From: Rhodocyclales bacterium | Lineage (GTDB): Bacteria; Pseudomonadota; Gammaproteobacteria; Burkholderiales; Rhodocyclaceae | Length of the DNA: 64,000 bases | NCBI GenBank assembly: GCA_016235025.1 | Contig: JACRMV010000004.1 | Location: 124,001-188,000 of the forward strand | Direction of reading: 5' to 3' | Part shown: piece by piece, positions 53,050 through 63,780 of the stretch | Numbering within the stretch: the first letter of the stretch is position 1 | Layout: each line of letters opens with the position of its first letter | Position numbers and translations under genes: made by a program | The notes under the pieces: generated by a model | The model's input: only the letters and a program-made list of their open reading frames with translations | What the model was told of the DNA's origin: nothing | Databases searched by the model: none

Positions 53050-56000
53050 TCACAGCAGCACCCGCTCTATGCCGCCGGTATTGGCGGCGCGGACATAGTT
53101 TTCCAGCCAGTCGGGGCCGAGAATCGACTTGGCCATCTCGACCACGATGTAGTCGGCCGTGGTGCCCGCGTCGTCATCGTAGCGCGACAGCCCCTGCAGG
53201 CAGGAAGGGCAGGAGGTGAGGATTTTTACCGCCACCGGTGTGGCATTCGCCGTGCCGCCATCCGCTACGGCGAGGAGACCTGCCCGCGAAGCGGAAAGTT
53301 CAGGTCTGCAAAGCTGAGCGTTTTTTGCTCGACCGCCTTGTAGCGCAGTGGCTTCATCAGCGCCGACTTTACGGAGCGTCGCCGCCCCCTTTTCGATTTC
53401 CTCCTGCTTGCGGAACCGCACCTGGGTCGAGATGTCCGGCCGGGTCGCCGCCAGCGTGCCCGACTCGCCGCAGCAGCGGTCGTTCAGATCCACGCGCTGC
53501 CCCATCAGCGCATTGGCCACCTTGATTCCCGAATGGTGTTTCATCGGCGTGTGACAGGGCTCGTGATACATGTACTGCACGCCCTTGATACCATCGAGCT
53601 GGATGCCTTTTTCATACAGCCATTCGTGGATGTCGACCAGCCGGCAGCCGGGGAAAATCTTGTCGAATTCGTATTTCAGCAACTGGTCCATGCAGGTGCC
53701 GCAGGACACCACCACGGTCTTGATGTCGAGGTAGTTGAGCGTGTTGGCGACGCGGTGGAACAGCACCCGGTTGGCCGTGGTGATGGCCTGGCCCTTGTCC
53801 TCAAATCCGCTCGAGGTCTGCGGATAACCGCAGCACAAGTAGCCGGGCGGCAGCACCGTGGTGGCGCCGGCATGCCAGAGCATGGCCTGCGTGGCGAGGC
53901 CGACCTGCGAGAACAGGCGCTCGGAACCGCAGCCGGGGAAGTAGAACACGGCCTCGGCATTCTCCGTCGTCTGCTTTGGATTGCGGATCACCGGAATCAG
54001 CGTGTCATCCTCGACGTCGAGCAGGCCGCGCGCGGTGCGTGCCGGCACGTTGCGCGGCATCGGCTTGTTGATGAAATGAACCACCTGCATCTTGACAGTC
54101 GGCTTGCCCAGCGTTGCCGGCGGGTGTTTGACGCTGTCCTGAATCAGGCCCAGGGCCTTGCCCATCCGGTGCCCCAGGCGCTGCGCCTGGTAACCCAGCT
54201 TGATCATGCCGCCACGGATCAGTTTGATCGTTGCCGGGTCGGTGGCGTTGAGGAAGGCCATCGCGGCGAAGGTGCCGGGGTTGAACTTCTTCTTGCCCTG
54301 CTTGCGCAGGAAGTTGCGCATCGCGATCGAGACGTCGCCGAAGTCGATATCCACCGGGCAGGGCGTCACGCATTTGTGGCAGACCGTGCAGTGATCGGCG
54401 ACATCGGCAAATTCGTCGAAATGCTGGAGCGAAATGCCGCGTCGCGTCTGCTCCTCGTAAAGAAATGCCTCGATCAGCAGCGAGGTGCCGAGAATCTTGT
54501 CGCGCGGCGAATACAGCAGGTTGGCACGCGGAACATGGGTCGAGCACACCGGCTTGCACTTGCCGCAGCGCAGGCAATCCTTGATCGAATCCGAAATCTT
54601 GCCGATCTCGGATTGCTCCATGATCAGCGATTCGGTGCCGAGCAGCGAGAACGACGGCGTGTAGGCGTTGGCCAGGTCGCCGCCGGGCAACAGCTTGCCG
54701 CGGTTGAAGCGGCCTTCCGGGTCGATGCGCTGTTTGTAGTCGCGGAACGGCGCAATCTCGGCATCTTCGAGAAATTCCAGCTTGGTGATGCCGATCCCGT
54801 GCTCGCCGGAAATCACGCCGCCGAGCGACTTGGCCAGCGCCATGATGCGCACCACGGCCGCGTTGGCGGTGGCGAGCATCTCGTAGTTCTCGGAATTGAC
54901 CGGAATGTTGGTATGCACGTTGCCGTCGCCGGCGTGCATGTGCAGGGCAACGAAGACGCGGCCCTTGAGCACTTCCTTGTGTTTTGCGATGAGGGCGTCG
55001 AGCAGCGGCCGGAAAGCGGCGCCGTCGAAAATGACCTCGAGGCCGGCCTTCAGTTCCAGCTTCCACGACGCGCGCAGGCGATAGCTCTGGAGGTCGTCGA
55101 AATAGCGGTCGAGCTCGTCGAGGTACGCCTGCCAGCGCCCGCGTACGTCGCGCACCAGCTCCAGCGCCCGCTCGCGGCGGTCACCGAGCAGCACCTCCTT
55201 GTCGAGGCCGGTATCGCCGACGGTCAGCGGCAGCTCGCCCTGCAGCAGTTCGATCAATGCCGCGCAGAGCGTCAGCTTGTTGTCGAGTGAAAGCTCGATG
55301 TTGATGCGCTCGATGCCATCGCAATAGTCGCCCATGCGCGGCAGCGGAATCACCACGTCCTCGTTGATCTTGAAGGCGTTGGTGTGGCGCGAGATGGCGG
55401 CGGTGCGGCCGCGGTCGAGCCAGAATTTCTTGCGTGTTTCCGGGCTCACGGCGATGAAGCCTTCGCCGCTGCGGGCGCTGGCCAGGCGCACGACTTCGGA
55501 GGCGGCGGCCATCACCGCCGTCTCGTCAGCGCCGACAATATCGCCGATCAGCACCATCTTCGGGCGGCCGTGCCGCTTGGCCTTGGTGGCGTAACCGACG
55601 GCCTTGATGTAACGCTCGTCCAGATGCTCGAGTCCGGCCAGCAAGGCGCCGCCGGGGCGGGTTTTCAGGTAGTCGGTGATCTCGACGATCGAAGGCACGG
55701 CATCCCGCACCTGGCCGAAGAATTCGAGGCAGACGGTGCGCGTGACCGGCGGCATCTTGTGCAGAATCCACACCGCCGAGGTGATGATGCCGTCGGTGCC
55801 TTCCTTCTGCACGCCGGGAATGCCGGCGAGAAACTTGTCGGTCACATCCTTGCCCAGCCCCGCCTTGCGGAAACGCTGGCCGGGCACGCGGATGATTTCT
55901 TCGTCGAGCTTGTGGCTGCCGGTTTCGTCGTAACGGGTGAGGCGGAAGACAACCTGTTCCTGGTCGTGGATCTTGCCGAAGTTGTGGTTCAAGCGTTCCA

Positions 56001-56928
56001 CGTCGAGCCAGTGACCGTCGGGCGTGACCATGCGCCACGAAGCCAGGTTGTCGAGCGCCGTGCCCCACAGCACCGCCTTCTTGCCGCCGGCATTCATCGC
56101 GATGTTGCCGCCGATGCAGGAGGCATCGGCCGAGGTCGGGTCGCAGGCGAAGACAAAGCCGGCATTCTCGGCGGCTTCCATCACGCGCCGGGTGACGACG
56201 CCGACGCCGGTGCGCACCGTGGCGTAATCGCGTTCGGCATCCGGCAGGCGCTGCATGGCCACGGCACCGAGATCGATCAGCTTTTCCGTGTTGATGACGG
56301 CCGAATATGGATCGAGCGGCACTGCGCCGCCGGTATAGCCGGTGCCGCCGCCACGCGGGATGATGGTGAGGCCGAGTTCGATGCAGCCCTTCACCAGCGC
56401 GGCGATTTCTACTTCGGTGTCGGGTTTCAGCACCACGAAGGGAAACTCGACGCGCCAGTCGGTGGCGTCTGTCACATGCGTGACACGCGAGAGGCCGTCA
56501 AAACAGATGTTGTCGCGGCGAGTGTGACTCTGGAAGCGTTTCACCACCTCCTTGCGCCGCCGGGCGGTGTCGTCGAACCATTGCTCGAAGGCATCGACGG
56601 CGACAAAGGTCGCCTGCAGCAATTGCGCGACGCGTTCGTTGCCTTCGCGGCGGCGTTCGATCTCGCCCAGGCGGTGGCGCAGCGCCCCGACCAACGCGCT
56701 GCGCCGTTTGCGGTTGGCCAGCAGGTCATCTTCCAGATAGGGATTGCGGCGCACCACCCAGATGTCGCCCAGAACCTCGTACAACATGCGCGCCGAGCGG
56801 CCGGTGACGCGTTCCGTGCGCAAGCCGGTGAGCGTTTCCCAGGCCGCGCTGCCGAGCAGGCGAATCACGATCTCGCGGTCGGAGAAGGAGGTGTAGTTGT
56901 ATGGAATCTCGCGCAGGCGGGCGTTCAT
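53050..56928 (-). CDS. FAD-linked oxidase / Fe-S oxidoreductase fusion (D-lactate or glycolate dehydrogenase type, DUF3683)
   Basis: [20 protein letters not shown] domain; [11 protein letters not shown] and [11 protein letters not shown] Fe-S motifs; CCG domain [11 protein letters not shown]. Confidence 0.92.
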   Translation of the reverse strand: MNARLREIPYNYTSFSDREIVIRLLGSAAWETLTGLRTERVTGRSARMLYEVLGDIWVVRRNPYLEDDLLANRKRRSALVGALRHRLGEIERRREGNERVAQLLQATFVAVDAFEQWFDDTARRRKEVVKRFQSHTRRDNICFDGLSRVTHVTDATDWRVEFPFVVLKPDTEVEIAALVKGCIELGLTIIPRGGGTGYTGGAVPLDPYSAVINTEKLIDLGAVAMQRLPDAERDYATVRTGVGVVTRRVMEAAENAGFVFACDPTSADASCIGGNIAMNAGGKKAVLWGTALDNLASWRMVTPDGHWLDVERLNHNFGKIHDQEQVVFRLTRYDETGSHKLDEEIIRVPGQRFRKAGLGKDVTDKFLAGIPGVQKEGTDGIITSAVWILHKMPPVTRTVCLEFFGQVRDAVPSIVEITDYLKTRPGGALLAGLEHLDERYIKAVGYATKAKRHGRPKMVLIGDIVGADETAVMAAASEVVRLASARSGEGFIAVSPETRKKFWLDRGRTAAISRHTNAFKINEDVVIPLPRMGDYCDGIERINIELSLDNKLTLCAALIELLQGELPLTVGDTGLDKEVLLGDRRERALELVRDVRGRWQAYLDELDRYFDDLQSYRLRASWKLELKAGLEVIFDGAAFRPLLDALIAKHKEVLKGRVFVALHMHAGDGNVHTNIPVNSENYEMLATANAAVVRIMALAKSLGGVISGEHGIGITKLEFLEDAEIAPFRDYKQRIDPEGRFNRGKLLPGGDLANAYTPSFSLLGTESLIMEQSEIGKISDSIKDCLRCGKCKPVCSTHVPRANLLYSPRDKILGTSLLIEAFLYEEQTRRGISLQHFDEFADVADHCTVCHKCVTPCPVDIDFGDVSIAMRNFLRKQGKKKFNPGTFAAMAFLNATDPATIKLIRGGMIKLGYQAQRLGHRMGKALGLIQDSVKHPPATLGKPTVKMQVVHFINKPMPRNVPARTARGLLDVEDDTLIPVIRNPKQTTENAEAVFYFPGCGSERLFSQVGLATQAMLWHAGATTVLPPGYLCCGYPQTSSGFEDKGQAITTANRVLFHRVANTLNYLDIKTVVVSCGTCMDQLLKYEFDKIFPGCRLVDIHEWLYEKGIQLDGIKGVQYMYHEPCHTPMKHHSGIKVANALMGQRVDLNDRCCGESGTLAATRPDISTQVRFRKQEEIEKGAATLRKVGADEATALQGGRAKNAQLCRPELSASRAGLLAVADGGTANATPVAVKILTSCPSCLQGLSRYDDDAGTTADYIVVEMAKSILGPDWLENYVRAANTGGIERVLL
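53244..53371 (-). mobile_element. Long form of the GTCGGCGCTGGC-family element, in frame in the FAD/Fe-S dehydrogenase
   Basis: Minus strand AAAGTCGGCGCT-[99 bp]-GGCGGCACGGCGAATG; ends match the short copies (e.g. 44789-44816). Confidence 0.7.
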
Positions 56929-57090
56929 GGTGGCGGCACGACAAAGTAATCAAGCCCGCATTTTAGGGCATCGTACTGCTGTCCGGCAGACAACATGGCC
57001 CTATGGACGTCAAGGAGAAAGCCGGTACGGCTGCCGCCGCCCGGGGATTGGCTCTAAACTGCGCCCTCCAGGATTGGCAATGGCGAGGTC

Positions 57091-57486
57091 ATGATGAAGG
57101 AAACCCCATTCGGCACCGGCGGTGGTATCGGTCGCCTGCTCGCTGCGGCGCGCAATTCATGGCAGGGGCTGCGGCTCGCCTGGCGGCTGGAGGCAGCCTT
57201 TCGCCAGGAGCTGCTGCTGGTGACGGTGCTGTTGCCTTTCGCCCTCTTGCTGCCATTGACGGCGATCGAGCGGGTGTTGCTGATTGCTTCGCTGCTGCTG
57301 GTGCTGATCGTCGAGCTGCTCAATTCTGCCGTCGAGGCGGTGGTCGACCGCGTCTCGCTGGAGTATCACGAGCTCTCCGGGCGGGCCAAGGATATCGGCA
57401 GCGCGGCGGTGCTGCTGACGCTGCTGCTGATGGCCTGTACCTGGGGTCTCATCCTCTGGCCGCAAGTATCGGCGTGGCTGAAGTAA
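57091..57486 (+). CDS. dgkA: Diacylglycerol kinase
   Basis: NSWQGLRLAWRLEAAFRQELLL; ELLNSAVEAVVDRVS; KDIGSAAVLL. Confidence 0.93.
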   Translation: MMKETPFGTGGGIGRLLAAARNSWQGLRLAWRLEAAFRQELLLVTVLLPFALLLPLTAIERVLLIASLLLVLIVELLNSAVEAVVDRVSLEYHELSGRAKDIGSAAVLLTLLLMACTWGLILWPQVSAWLK

Positions 57487-58880
57487 CAACGCCCATCCGC
57501 ACGCCAGGCGCACCTCCGGCGCCGCGCTCGCTGCCGCGCGAGCTGCTGCACCTGGCGTGGCCGACGCTGATTGCGCAGATCGCCGTGATGGGCAGCGGCG
57601 TGATCGATACCGTGATGGCCGGCCACCTCTCGGCGCTCGATCTGGCGGCGGTCGGCATCGGCGCCAGCATCTATGCCACCGTTTTCGTCACTGCGATGGG
57701 CGTGCTGCTGGCACTGATTCCCGTGGTGGCGCATCACTATGGCGCGCGCCGCCTGGCCGCGATCGGTGCCGACGTGCGGCAGAGCCTCTGGCTGGCGCTG
57801 ATCCTTGCCGCCGGCGCGGTGTGGCTGCTGCGTCATCCCGAGCCGTTTCTCGCCCTCGCCCGCATCACGCCGGAAGTCGAGCTCAAGGTGCGCGCCTATC
57901 TTGGCGCGCTGTCCTTCGCCGTTCCCGGTTATCTGCTGTTCCGCGTGTTTTACGGCTTTGCCAGCGGCATCGGCCGGCCGCGTCCGGTGATGCTGTTCAA
58001 CCTCGCCGGCTTGGCATTGAAAGCGCCGCTCAACTGGGTTTTCATGTACGGCCACTTCGGGATGCCGGCGCTGGGCGGCCCCGGCTGCGGCTGGTCCTCG
58101 GCGGTGATCGCCTGGAGCCTGGCGCTGGCGGCCTGGAGCTGGTGCCGGCGCGAGGAAAGTTTCGCGCCCTATGAGATTTTCAGCCGCTTCGACTGGCCGC
58201 AGCAGGCGGCGCTGAAAGAGCTGCTGCGGCTGGGGATTCCCACCGGCATCACCTTTCTGGTGGATGTCACCGCATTCACCTTCATGGCCCTGTTCATCGC
58301 CCGCCTCGGCCCGGTGATGTCGGCTGCGCACCAGATCGCCGCCAATGTCGCCGTGTTCCTGTTCATGGTGCCGATGGCACTGGGCAGCGCGACCGGCGTC
58401 ATTGTCGGTCAGGCGCTGGGTGCGGGAGAAAGTCGGCGCTCGCGACACGCCGGCCTGCTTGGACTGGCGGTGGCGGCGACGTTTGGCCTGGTGCTGGGCG
58501 CGGTGATTTACCTTGCTGCCCTGCCGCTGGCACGCCTCTATACACCCGATGCGACGGTTGCCGCGCAGGCCGCCGCGCTGCTCGCACTGGTCGCTTTCTA
58601 TCATGTCGCCGACACCGTGCAGGCGGTGATGGCGCAGGTGCTGCGCAGTTACAAACGGGCGCTGGCGCCGATGCTGATTTATGCCGTGGCGCTGTGGGGC
58701 GTCGGCCTCGGCGGCGGCTACCTGCTGGGACTGACCGATGTCTTCGGCCCGTCACGCGGCGCCGCCGGTTTCTGGCTGGCGGCAGTGGCCAGCCTGGTGG
58801 TGGCCGGGATCGGTGTGACCGGGTATTTTTTGCGCATCTCGGCGCATCCTGTCCTGCCCAAGTCTTTTTCGGGAAGGTGA
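57474..58880 (+). CDS. MATE family efflux transporter (probable GTG start)
   Basis: Multiple TM segments; LLHLAWPTLIAQIAVMGSGVIDTVMAGHLSALDLAAVGIG. Confidence 0.9.
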   Translation: MAEVTTPIRTPGAPPAPRSLPRELLHLAWPTLIAQIAVMGSGVIDTVMAGHLSALDLAAVGIGASIYATVFVTAMGVLLALIPVVAHHYGARRLAAIGADVRQSLWLALILAAGAVWLLRHPEPFLALARITPEVELKVRAYLGALSFAVPGYLLFRVFYGFASGIGRPRPVMLFNLAGLALKAPLNWVFMYGHFGMPALGGPGCGWSSAVIAWSLALAAWSWCRREESFAPYEIFSRFDWPQQAALKELLRLGIPTGITFLVDVTAFTFMALFIARLGPVMSAAHQIAANVAVFLFMVPMALGSATGVIVGQALGAGESRRSRHAGLLGLAVAATFGLVLGAVIYLAALPLARLYTPDATVAAQAAALLALVAFYHVADTVQAVMAQVLRSYKRALAPMLIYAVALWGVGLGGGYLLGLTDVFGPSRGAAGFWLAAVASLVVAGIGVTGYFLRISAHPVLPKSFSGR

Positions 58881-58918
58881 TGCTTTCCGAAGCGGGTTCC
58901 GGGTGTTCGTATCAAAAA

Positions 58919-58932
58919 TTGATGCCAGTCAA
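58919..58932. promoter_or_regulatory. Candidate FNR/DNR-type site upstream of nosZ
   Basis: TTGAT-GCCA-GTCAA, 9/10 match to TTGATnnnnATCAA. Confidence 0.6.
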
Positions 58933-59038
58933 TAAATTTGCAAGAAATTGCGCGTAGTCTCCTTGGTAACTGAAAAGCTTGCTTTCGGCTGCCGGCAACC
59001 AGGTACGACAGGCGGTCATAAAAAAAAGGGTGGGTTCC

Positions 59039-60994
59039 ATGAGTGATAAACAACAACAGACAACGGCAGATGAAACTCCGGCCGAGCCGGGCCGGCGCAA
59101 GTTTCTGGGTTCTGCCGCAGTGGTCGGGCTGGCCGGCGCCGGTTTGGGCTTGGCGGCCTGCAACAAGGAGGCCGACAAGGCTCCGGCCGCCGTAGTGCCG
59201 GGCAAGGATGCCGCCGGCAAAACGGCCGTTGCCGGCGCGCATGCCAGTGGCGAAGTCAAGCCGGGGCAGTTGGACGATTACTACATCATGTCCAGCGGCG
59301 GACATTCGGGTGAAGTGCGGATATACGGCGCACCCTCGGGTCGTACCATCAAGCGCATCCCTGTATTCAACATCGATCCCATGGTGGGCTGGGGCATCAC
59401 CAACGAATCGAAAAAAATCATCGGCGTCAAGCCGGACGGCAATCCGAAATATCGTACCGGCGACACGCACCATGTGCACGGTTCCTACACGGACGGCACC
59501 TACGACGGCAAGTATTTCTGGACCAACGACAAGCTCAACAACCGTCTGGCGCGCATCCGCGGCGATTACATGGAATGCGACAAGATCACCGAGATTCCCA
59601 ATGTGCAGGGTTTCCACGGCATGTTTCCGGACAAGTGCGATCCGCTCGATGCCAAGATCAACCACACCACCCGTGTCTTCTGTGGCGGGGAATTCAATAC
59701 GCCATTCGTGACCCGCGGACCGGGTGTCAGGGACATCAAGAACTATGCCTCGCTGGCCACCTGCGTCGATGCCGAAACCATGGAAATCCGCTGGCAGCTC
59801 AAGCTCGACGGCAACATGGATTTGTGCGCCACATCGTATGACGGCAAGCTGGCGGCGTTCAACCAGTACAACAGCGAGAACGGTGTGATCCTGGGTGACA
59901 TGATGTCCGCCGAACGCGATGGCTGCGTCTTCCTCAACATCGAACGCATCGAAGCGGCACTCAAGGCGGGCAAGTTCGTCACCCTTGGCGATTCGAAGGT
60001 GCCGGTGATCGACGGCACCAAGGCGGCGAATGCCGATCCCAAGACTGCGCTGACCTGCTATGTGCCGGTGCCGAAGAATCCGCACGGCGTGAATATCACG
60101 CCCGATGGCAAGTATTTCGTCTGTGCCGGCAAGCTCTCGCCCACCGCGACGGTGATCGCGCACGAGCTGGTGCTGAAATGGTTCGACGGCGGGCTCAAGG
60201 AGCCGCGTGAGACCGTCGTCGCCGAACCGGAAATCGGGCTGGGGCCGTTGCACACCGGTTTCGACGGCCACGGCAATGCCTACACTTCGCTCTTTCTTGA
60301 CAGTCAGGTCGTCAAGTGGAACATCGACAAGGCCATTGCCCAGTTCAAGGGCGACAAGCAGGCGCAGGTGGTGCTCGACCGCATCGATGTGCATTACCAG
60401 CCAGGCCACGGCTACACCTCGATGGGCGAGACCAGGGAGGCCGACGGCAGGTATTTCAACTCGGGCAACAAGTTTTCCAAGGATCGTTTCCTGCCGGTGG
60501 GGCCGCTGCACGTCGAGGCCGAACAGTTGATCGACATCACGGGTGCAAAGATGGTGCTGCTGCACGACCATACGGCCTATCCCGAACCGCACGATGCGAT
60601 CATCGTGCGGCGCGACAAGATCAAGACCAAGCAGATCTACACCATGGACGAGTTTCCGCATGCGGTGAAGGATGCCAATGCGGCGGGCGTCGAACGCAAG
60701 GGTAACAAGGTCACCGTGCGCCTGATGGGTGTTGCTCCAAACTTCAGCATGAACGAGTTCACGGTGAAGAAGGGTGACGAAGTGACGATCATCCTGACCA
60801 ACCACGACAAGGTCGAGGATCTGGCCCACGGTTTCGGTCTGGAGCAGTACGACATCAACTTCATCGTCAACCCCCAGCAGACCGCCTCGGTCACCTTCAA
60901 GGCCGACAAGCCGGGGATGTTCTGGTACTACTGCACGCATTTCTGTCATGCTTTGCATCTGGAGATGCGCGGCCGCATGATTGTCGAGGCCTGA
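59039..60994 (+). CDS. nosZ: Nitrous-oxide reductase, Tat-exported clade I type
   Basis: Tat signal GRRKFLGSAAVVG; C-terminal CuA motif YYCTHFCHALHLEM. Confidence 0.96.
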   Translation: MSDKQQQTTADETPAEPGRRKFLGSAAVVGLAGAGLGLAACNKEADKAPAAVVPGKDAAGKTAVAGAHASGEVKPGQLDDYYIMSSGGHSGEVRIYGAPSGRTIKRIPVFNIDPMVGWGITNESKKIIGVKPDGNPKYRTGDTHHVHGSYTDGTYDGKYFWTNDKLNNRLARIRGDYMECDKITEIPNVQGFHGMFPDKCDPLDAKINHTTRVFCGGEFNTPFVTRGPGVRDIKNYASLATCVDAETMEIRWQLKLDGNMDLCATSYDGKLAAFNQYNSENGVILGDMMSAERDGCVFLNIERIEAALKAGKFVTLGDSKVPVIDGTKAANADPKTALTCYVPVPKNPHGVNITPDGKYFVCAGKLSPTATVIAHELVLKWFDGGLKEPRETVVAEPEIGLGPLHTGFDGHGNAYTSLFLDSQVVKWNIDKAIAQFKGDKQAQVVLDRIDVHYQPGHGYTSMGETREADGRYFNSGNKFSKDRFLPVGPLHVEAEQLIDITGAKMVLLHDHTAYPEPHDAIIVRRDKIKTKQIYTMDEFPHAVKDANAAGVERKGNKVTVRLMGVAPNFSMNEFTVKKGDEVTIILTNHDKVEDLAHGFGLEQYDINFIVNPQQTASVTFKADKPGMFWYYCTHFCHALHLEMRGRMIVEA

Positions 60995-61064
60995 TCCGGC
61001 TGCACCAGAAAGAAGCGGGGCGCCAAGACCCCGCCTTTTCTCCGACCCTGTTCCCGATCGAATC

Positions 61065-63320
61065 ATGAGATTCCCGCGCTCCCTGCTTTGGCTGGGCAAT
61101 GTGCTGCTCGCCCTGCTGTGGTCGGCGGCCGGTTTCGCCGGTTCCTATGATGCACCGCTGCCGCCGCAACTGGCCAGCGACCCTGATCTCTGCGCGTATG
61201 CACCGTGCCGTGAGGTGATGCCGGGCGCCGACAGTTTTTCCCTGCGCAAGGGACGACCCGGCTACGTCGAGGCTTACAGGATCAGGGACGAGTACGAGAA
61301 GGCGGGGCGCGATGGCCGCAAGGACCAGGAGGACGAACACCAGGAGGGGGAACGGGAGGAGCGCGAGCACGGCGAGTTGATCGGCTACGTTTTTTTGTCC
61401 ACCGACATCGTCGATATTCCGGCGTATTCGGGCAAGCCGATGGTTACTCTGATCGGGATGGATACGCGCGGCATTATCCGTGGCGTGCGAGTCCTCAAGC
61501 ACAGCGAACCAATTCTGCTGGTGGGCATTCCCGAAGCGCAGCTTGATCGCTTCATCGCCCAATACATCGGCAAATTTGCCGGCGCCAAGGTCGAGATCGG
61601 CACCTCGCTGGCGGGGAGCGGACGCATCGGGCTCGACGCAATCAGCGGCGCGACGGTCACCGTCATCGCCGAGAACCAGACGATCATGCGCAGCGCCTAT
61701 GCCGTTGCGCGCCAGGTGGGGATCGTCAAGGCCGTACCGAGGGCCGCGGCGCGATTCACGGCGCTGAATGATGCGCCCGACTGGAACGCCATGGTCAGGG
61801 AAGGCGCAATCGAGCGCCTGACGGTGAAGCCCGGCGACCTTGGGTTGCCGGAGACGGGCGAGCCCTACATCGACATGTATTTCGGCTATCTGAATGCACC
61901 GGCCATCGGCCGCGCCATGCTCGGTGCGGACGGCTATGCCCGCTTGATGGCAGACCTGAAAGCCGACGAACATGCAATCTTCATCGTGGCCAATGGCCTC
62001 GGCTCGTTCAAGGGCTCGGGTTTCGTACGTGGTGGCATCTACGATCGCATCCAGGTGCTGCAGGAGATAGACAGCTTCACCTTTCGCGACACCGATTACC
62101 TGAATCTCTACCGGATCGAGGCGGCCGGTGCGCCGTCGTTTCGCGAATCGGGCATTTTCATCATCCGCAATCCGGCATTTTCCGCCGCCTATCCGTGGCA
62201 CATGGTGTTTCTCGGCAACAAGATGGATCGCGAGACCCGCGTCAAGAGCTTTGTCAATTTCGAGCGCGAGTACTGGCTGCCGGCACGCTACCTCGAAGGT
62301 GGGCGACCCGCAGTGAGTCAGCCCGAGCCAGCCTGGCAAGCGATCTGGAAAGCAAAGCAGGTCGAAATCGCAATCTTCCTGCTGCTGCTGGCTGCTACCG
62401 CAACCGTCTATGGTTTGCGTGACCATCTGGTGCGACGTGCCACGCACAAGGACAAGCGCTGGGTGTCGTGGCCGAAATATGCAATTTGGACGGCCAGTAT
62501 CGGCTTTGTCGGTTTCTATACCATGGCGCAGCCCAGCATTACCCAGGTGCTGACCTGGTTCCATGCGCTGGCCTTCGAGTGGAAGTGGGAACTGTTTCTC
62601 TCCGATCCGCTGATTTTCATCTTCTGGTGGTTTCTCCTCGGTACGACCCTGGTCTGGGGGCGCGGCTTGTTCTGTGGCTGGTTGTGCCCGTATGGCTCGC
62701 TGTCCGAGATCGCCTTCAAGCTGACGCGTGCCACACCGCTGCGCCGCTTCCAGTTCGAACTGCCGCAGCGCCTGCATGACAAGCTGAAGTGGACCAAGTA
62801 CGCGGTTTTCGCCGGCCTGCTCGCGGTATCGTTCTGGTCCATGGGCGCCGCCGAACAACTGGCCGAGATTGAACCGTTCAAGACCACCTTCCTGGTCGGG
62901 GTCTTGAACCGTTCCTGGCCCTTCGCGCTTTACTTCGTCGCGCTGCTGGTGCTGTCGATGTTCACCGAGCGACCGTTCTGCAAGTACCTGTGTCCGCTCG
63001 GTGCCGGACTGGCGATGCCGACCACCTTCCGCTGGTTCGGACTCAAGCGCAAGGCGGAATGCACCACCTGTCATGCCTGCCAGGCCGGCTGCGGGCCGCA
63101 GGCGATCGCCGACGACGGCCGCATCGACCCACGCGAATGCCTGCTGTGTCTGGATTGCCAGATACTCTACTATGATGACCATGGGTGTCCGCCGCTGGTG
63201 CAGGAACGCAAGCGGCGGGGCAAGGCGGGCCTGCCGTTGACCCCGATCGCCGGCAACGGTTACTACATCCCGATCAAGCCGGTGCCGGCCGATAAACCTG
63301 CGCAGGATGACGTCACATGA
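61065..63320 (+). CDS. nosR: Nitrous oxide reductase regulatory flavoprotein NosR
   Basis: N-terminal FMN-binding-like domain, TM region, CxxxCP and polyferredoxin-type CTTCHACQAGC, CLLCLDCQ motifs; follows nosZ. Confidence 0.94.
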   Translation: MRFPRSLLWLGNVLLALLWSAAGFAGSYDAPLPPQLASDPDLCAYAPCREVMPGADSFSLRKGRPGYVEAYRIRDEYEKAGRDGRKDQEDEHQEGEREEREHGELIGYVFLSTDIVDIPAYSGKPMVTLIGMDTRGIIRGVRVLKHSEPILLVGIPEAQLDRFIAQYIGKFAGAKVEIGTSLAGSGRIGLDAISGATVTVIAENQTIMRSAYAVARQVGIVKAVPRAAARFTALNDAPDWNAMVREGAIERLTVKPGDLGLPETGEPYIDMYFGYLNAPAIGRAMLGADGYARLMADLKADEHAIFIVANGLGSFKGSGFVRGGIYDRIQVLQEIDSFTFRDTDYLNLYRIEAAGAPSFRESGIFIIRNPAFSAAYPWHMVFLGNKMDRETRVKSFVNFEREYWLPARYLEGGRPAVSQPEPAWQAIWKAKQVEIAIFLLLLAATATVYGLRDHLVRRATHKDKRWVSWPKYAIWTASIGFVGFYTMAQPSITQVLTWFHALAFEWKWELFLSDPLIFIFWWFLLGTTLVWGRGLFCGWLCPYGSLSEIAFKLTRATPLRRFQFELPQRLHDKLKWTKYAVFAGLLAVSFWSMGAAEQLAEIEPFKTTFLVGVLNRSWPFALYFVALLVLSMFTERPFCKYLCPLGAGLAMPTTFRWFGLKRKAECTTCHACQAGCGPQAIADDGRIDPRECLLCLDCQILYYDDHGCPPLVQERKRRGKAGLPLTPIAGNGYYIPIKPVPADKPAQDDVT

Positions 63321-63778
63321 GCGAAACACACGATCTGCCCACGATGCTGCCGCACTACGCTGCAGACAACAGCCGCATGGCCTGGATCGGCCGCGAGATT
63401 TGGGATCACCTGTGGCCCTGGAGCCGGCGCGGCTTCGGTCGCCATCGCTTCCTGCTGGCGCTCTCCGGCGGCGCGGCGACGGCGGTCGCAGTGGTCTGGC
63501 TGCTCGCTGCCGCAGGCCGCATCGGCCCATCGGTGGTGATTGGCTGGTGGGTTGGCTGGAGCGTGTTCGAAGTTCTGGTGCGGATGGAGTCGAAGCCCTA
63601 CATCAAGGAGGGGCCGTGGTGGGGCCGCCACTACCGACGCGCGAATTTGATGGACATGATCTGCTATGTCTCCTTCAAGAACCTGCTGCTCGGCGCACTG
63701 CTGTTTCTTGCATTGCATGCCGTCGGCGTGCTCGATTTTCTGCAGCGGTTGCCGGCCCTCGACTGGCTGTATCGGTGA
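63317..63778 (+). CDS. Small membrane protein of the nos cluster, uncharacterized
   Basis: 4-bp overlap with nosR; several TM segments. Confidence 0.75.
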   Translation: MSETHDLPTMLPHYAADNSRMAWIGREIWDHLWPWSRRGFGRHRFLLALSGGAATAVAVVWLLAAAGRIGPSVVIGWWVGWSVFEVLVRMESKPYIKEGPWWGRHYRRANLMDMICYVSFKNLLLGALLFLALHAVGVLDFLQRLPALDWLYR

Positions 63779-63780
63779 GC

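Noticed and set aside
55516-55540. CGCCGTCTCGTCAGCGCCGACAAT, a near-match to the dispersed repeat in the dehydrogenase gene (IVGADETAV)
   Set aside because: May be ordinary family sequence at that position; lacks the A-rich left arm, so not listed as a confident copy
58427-58453. GAGAAAGTCGGCGCTCGCGACACGCCGG in the MATE gene
   Set aside because: Core mismatch and the GAGESRRSRHAG stretch fits normal MATE loop length; kept only as a possible near-match
58718-61099. 793-aa minus-strand ORF antisense to nosZ
   Set aside because: Shadow ORF; nosZ on the plus strand is certain
60897-63530. 877-aa minus-strand ORF antisense to nosR
   Set aside because: Shadow ORF of a high-GC gene; no protein family features
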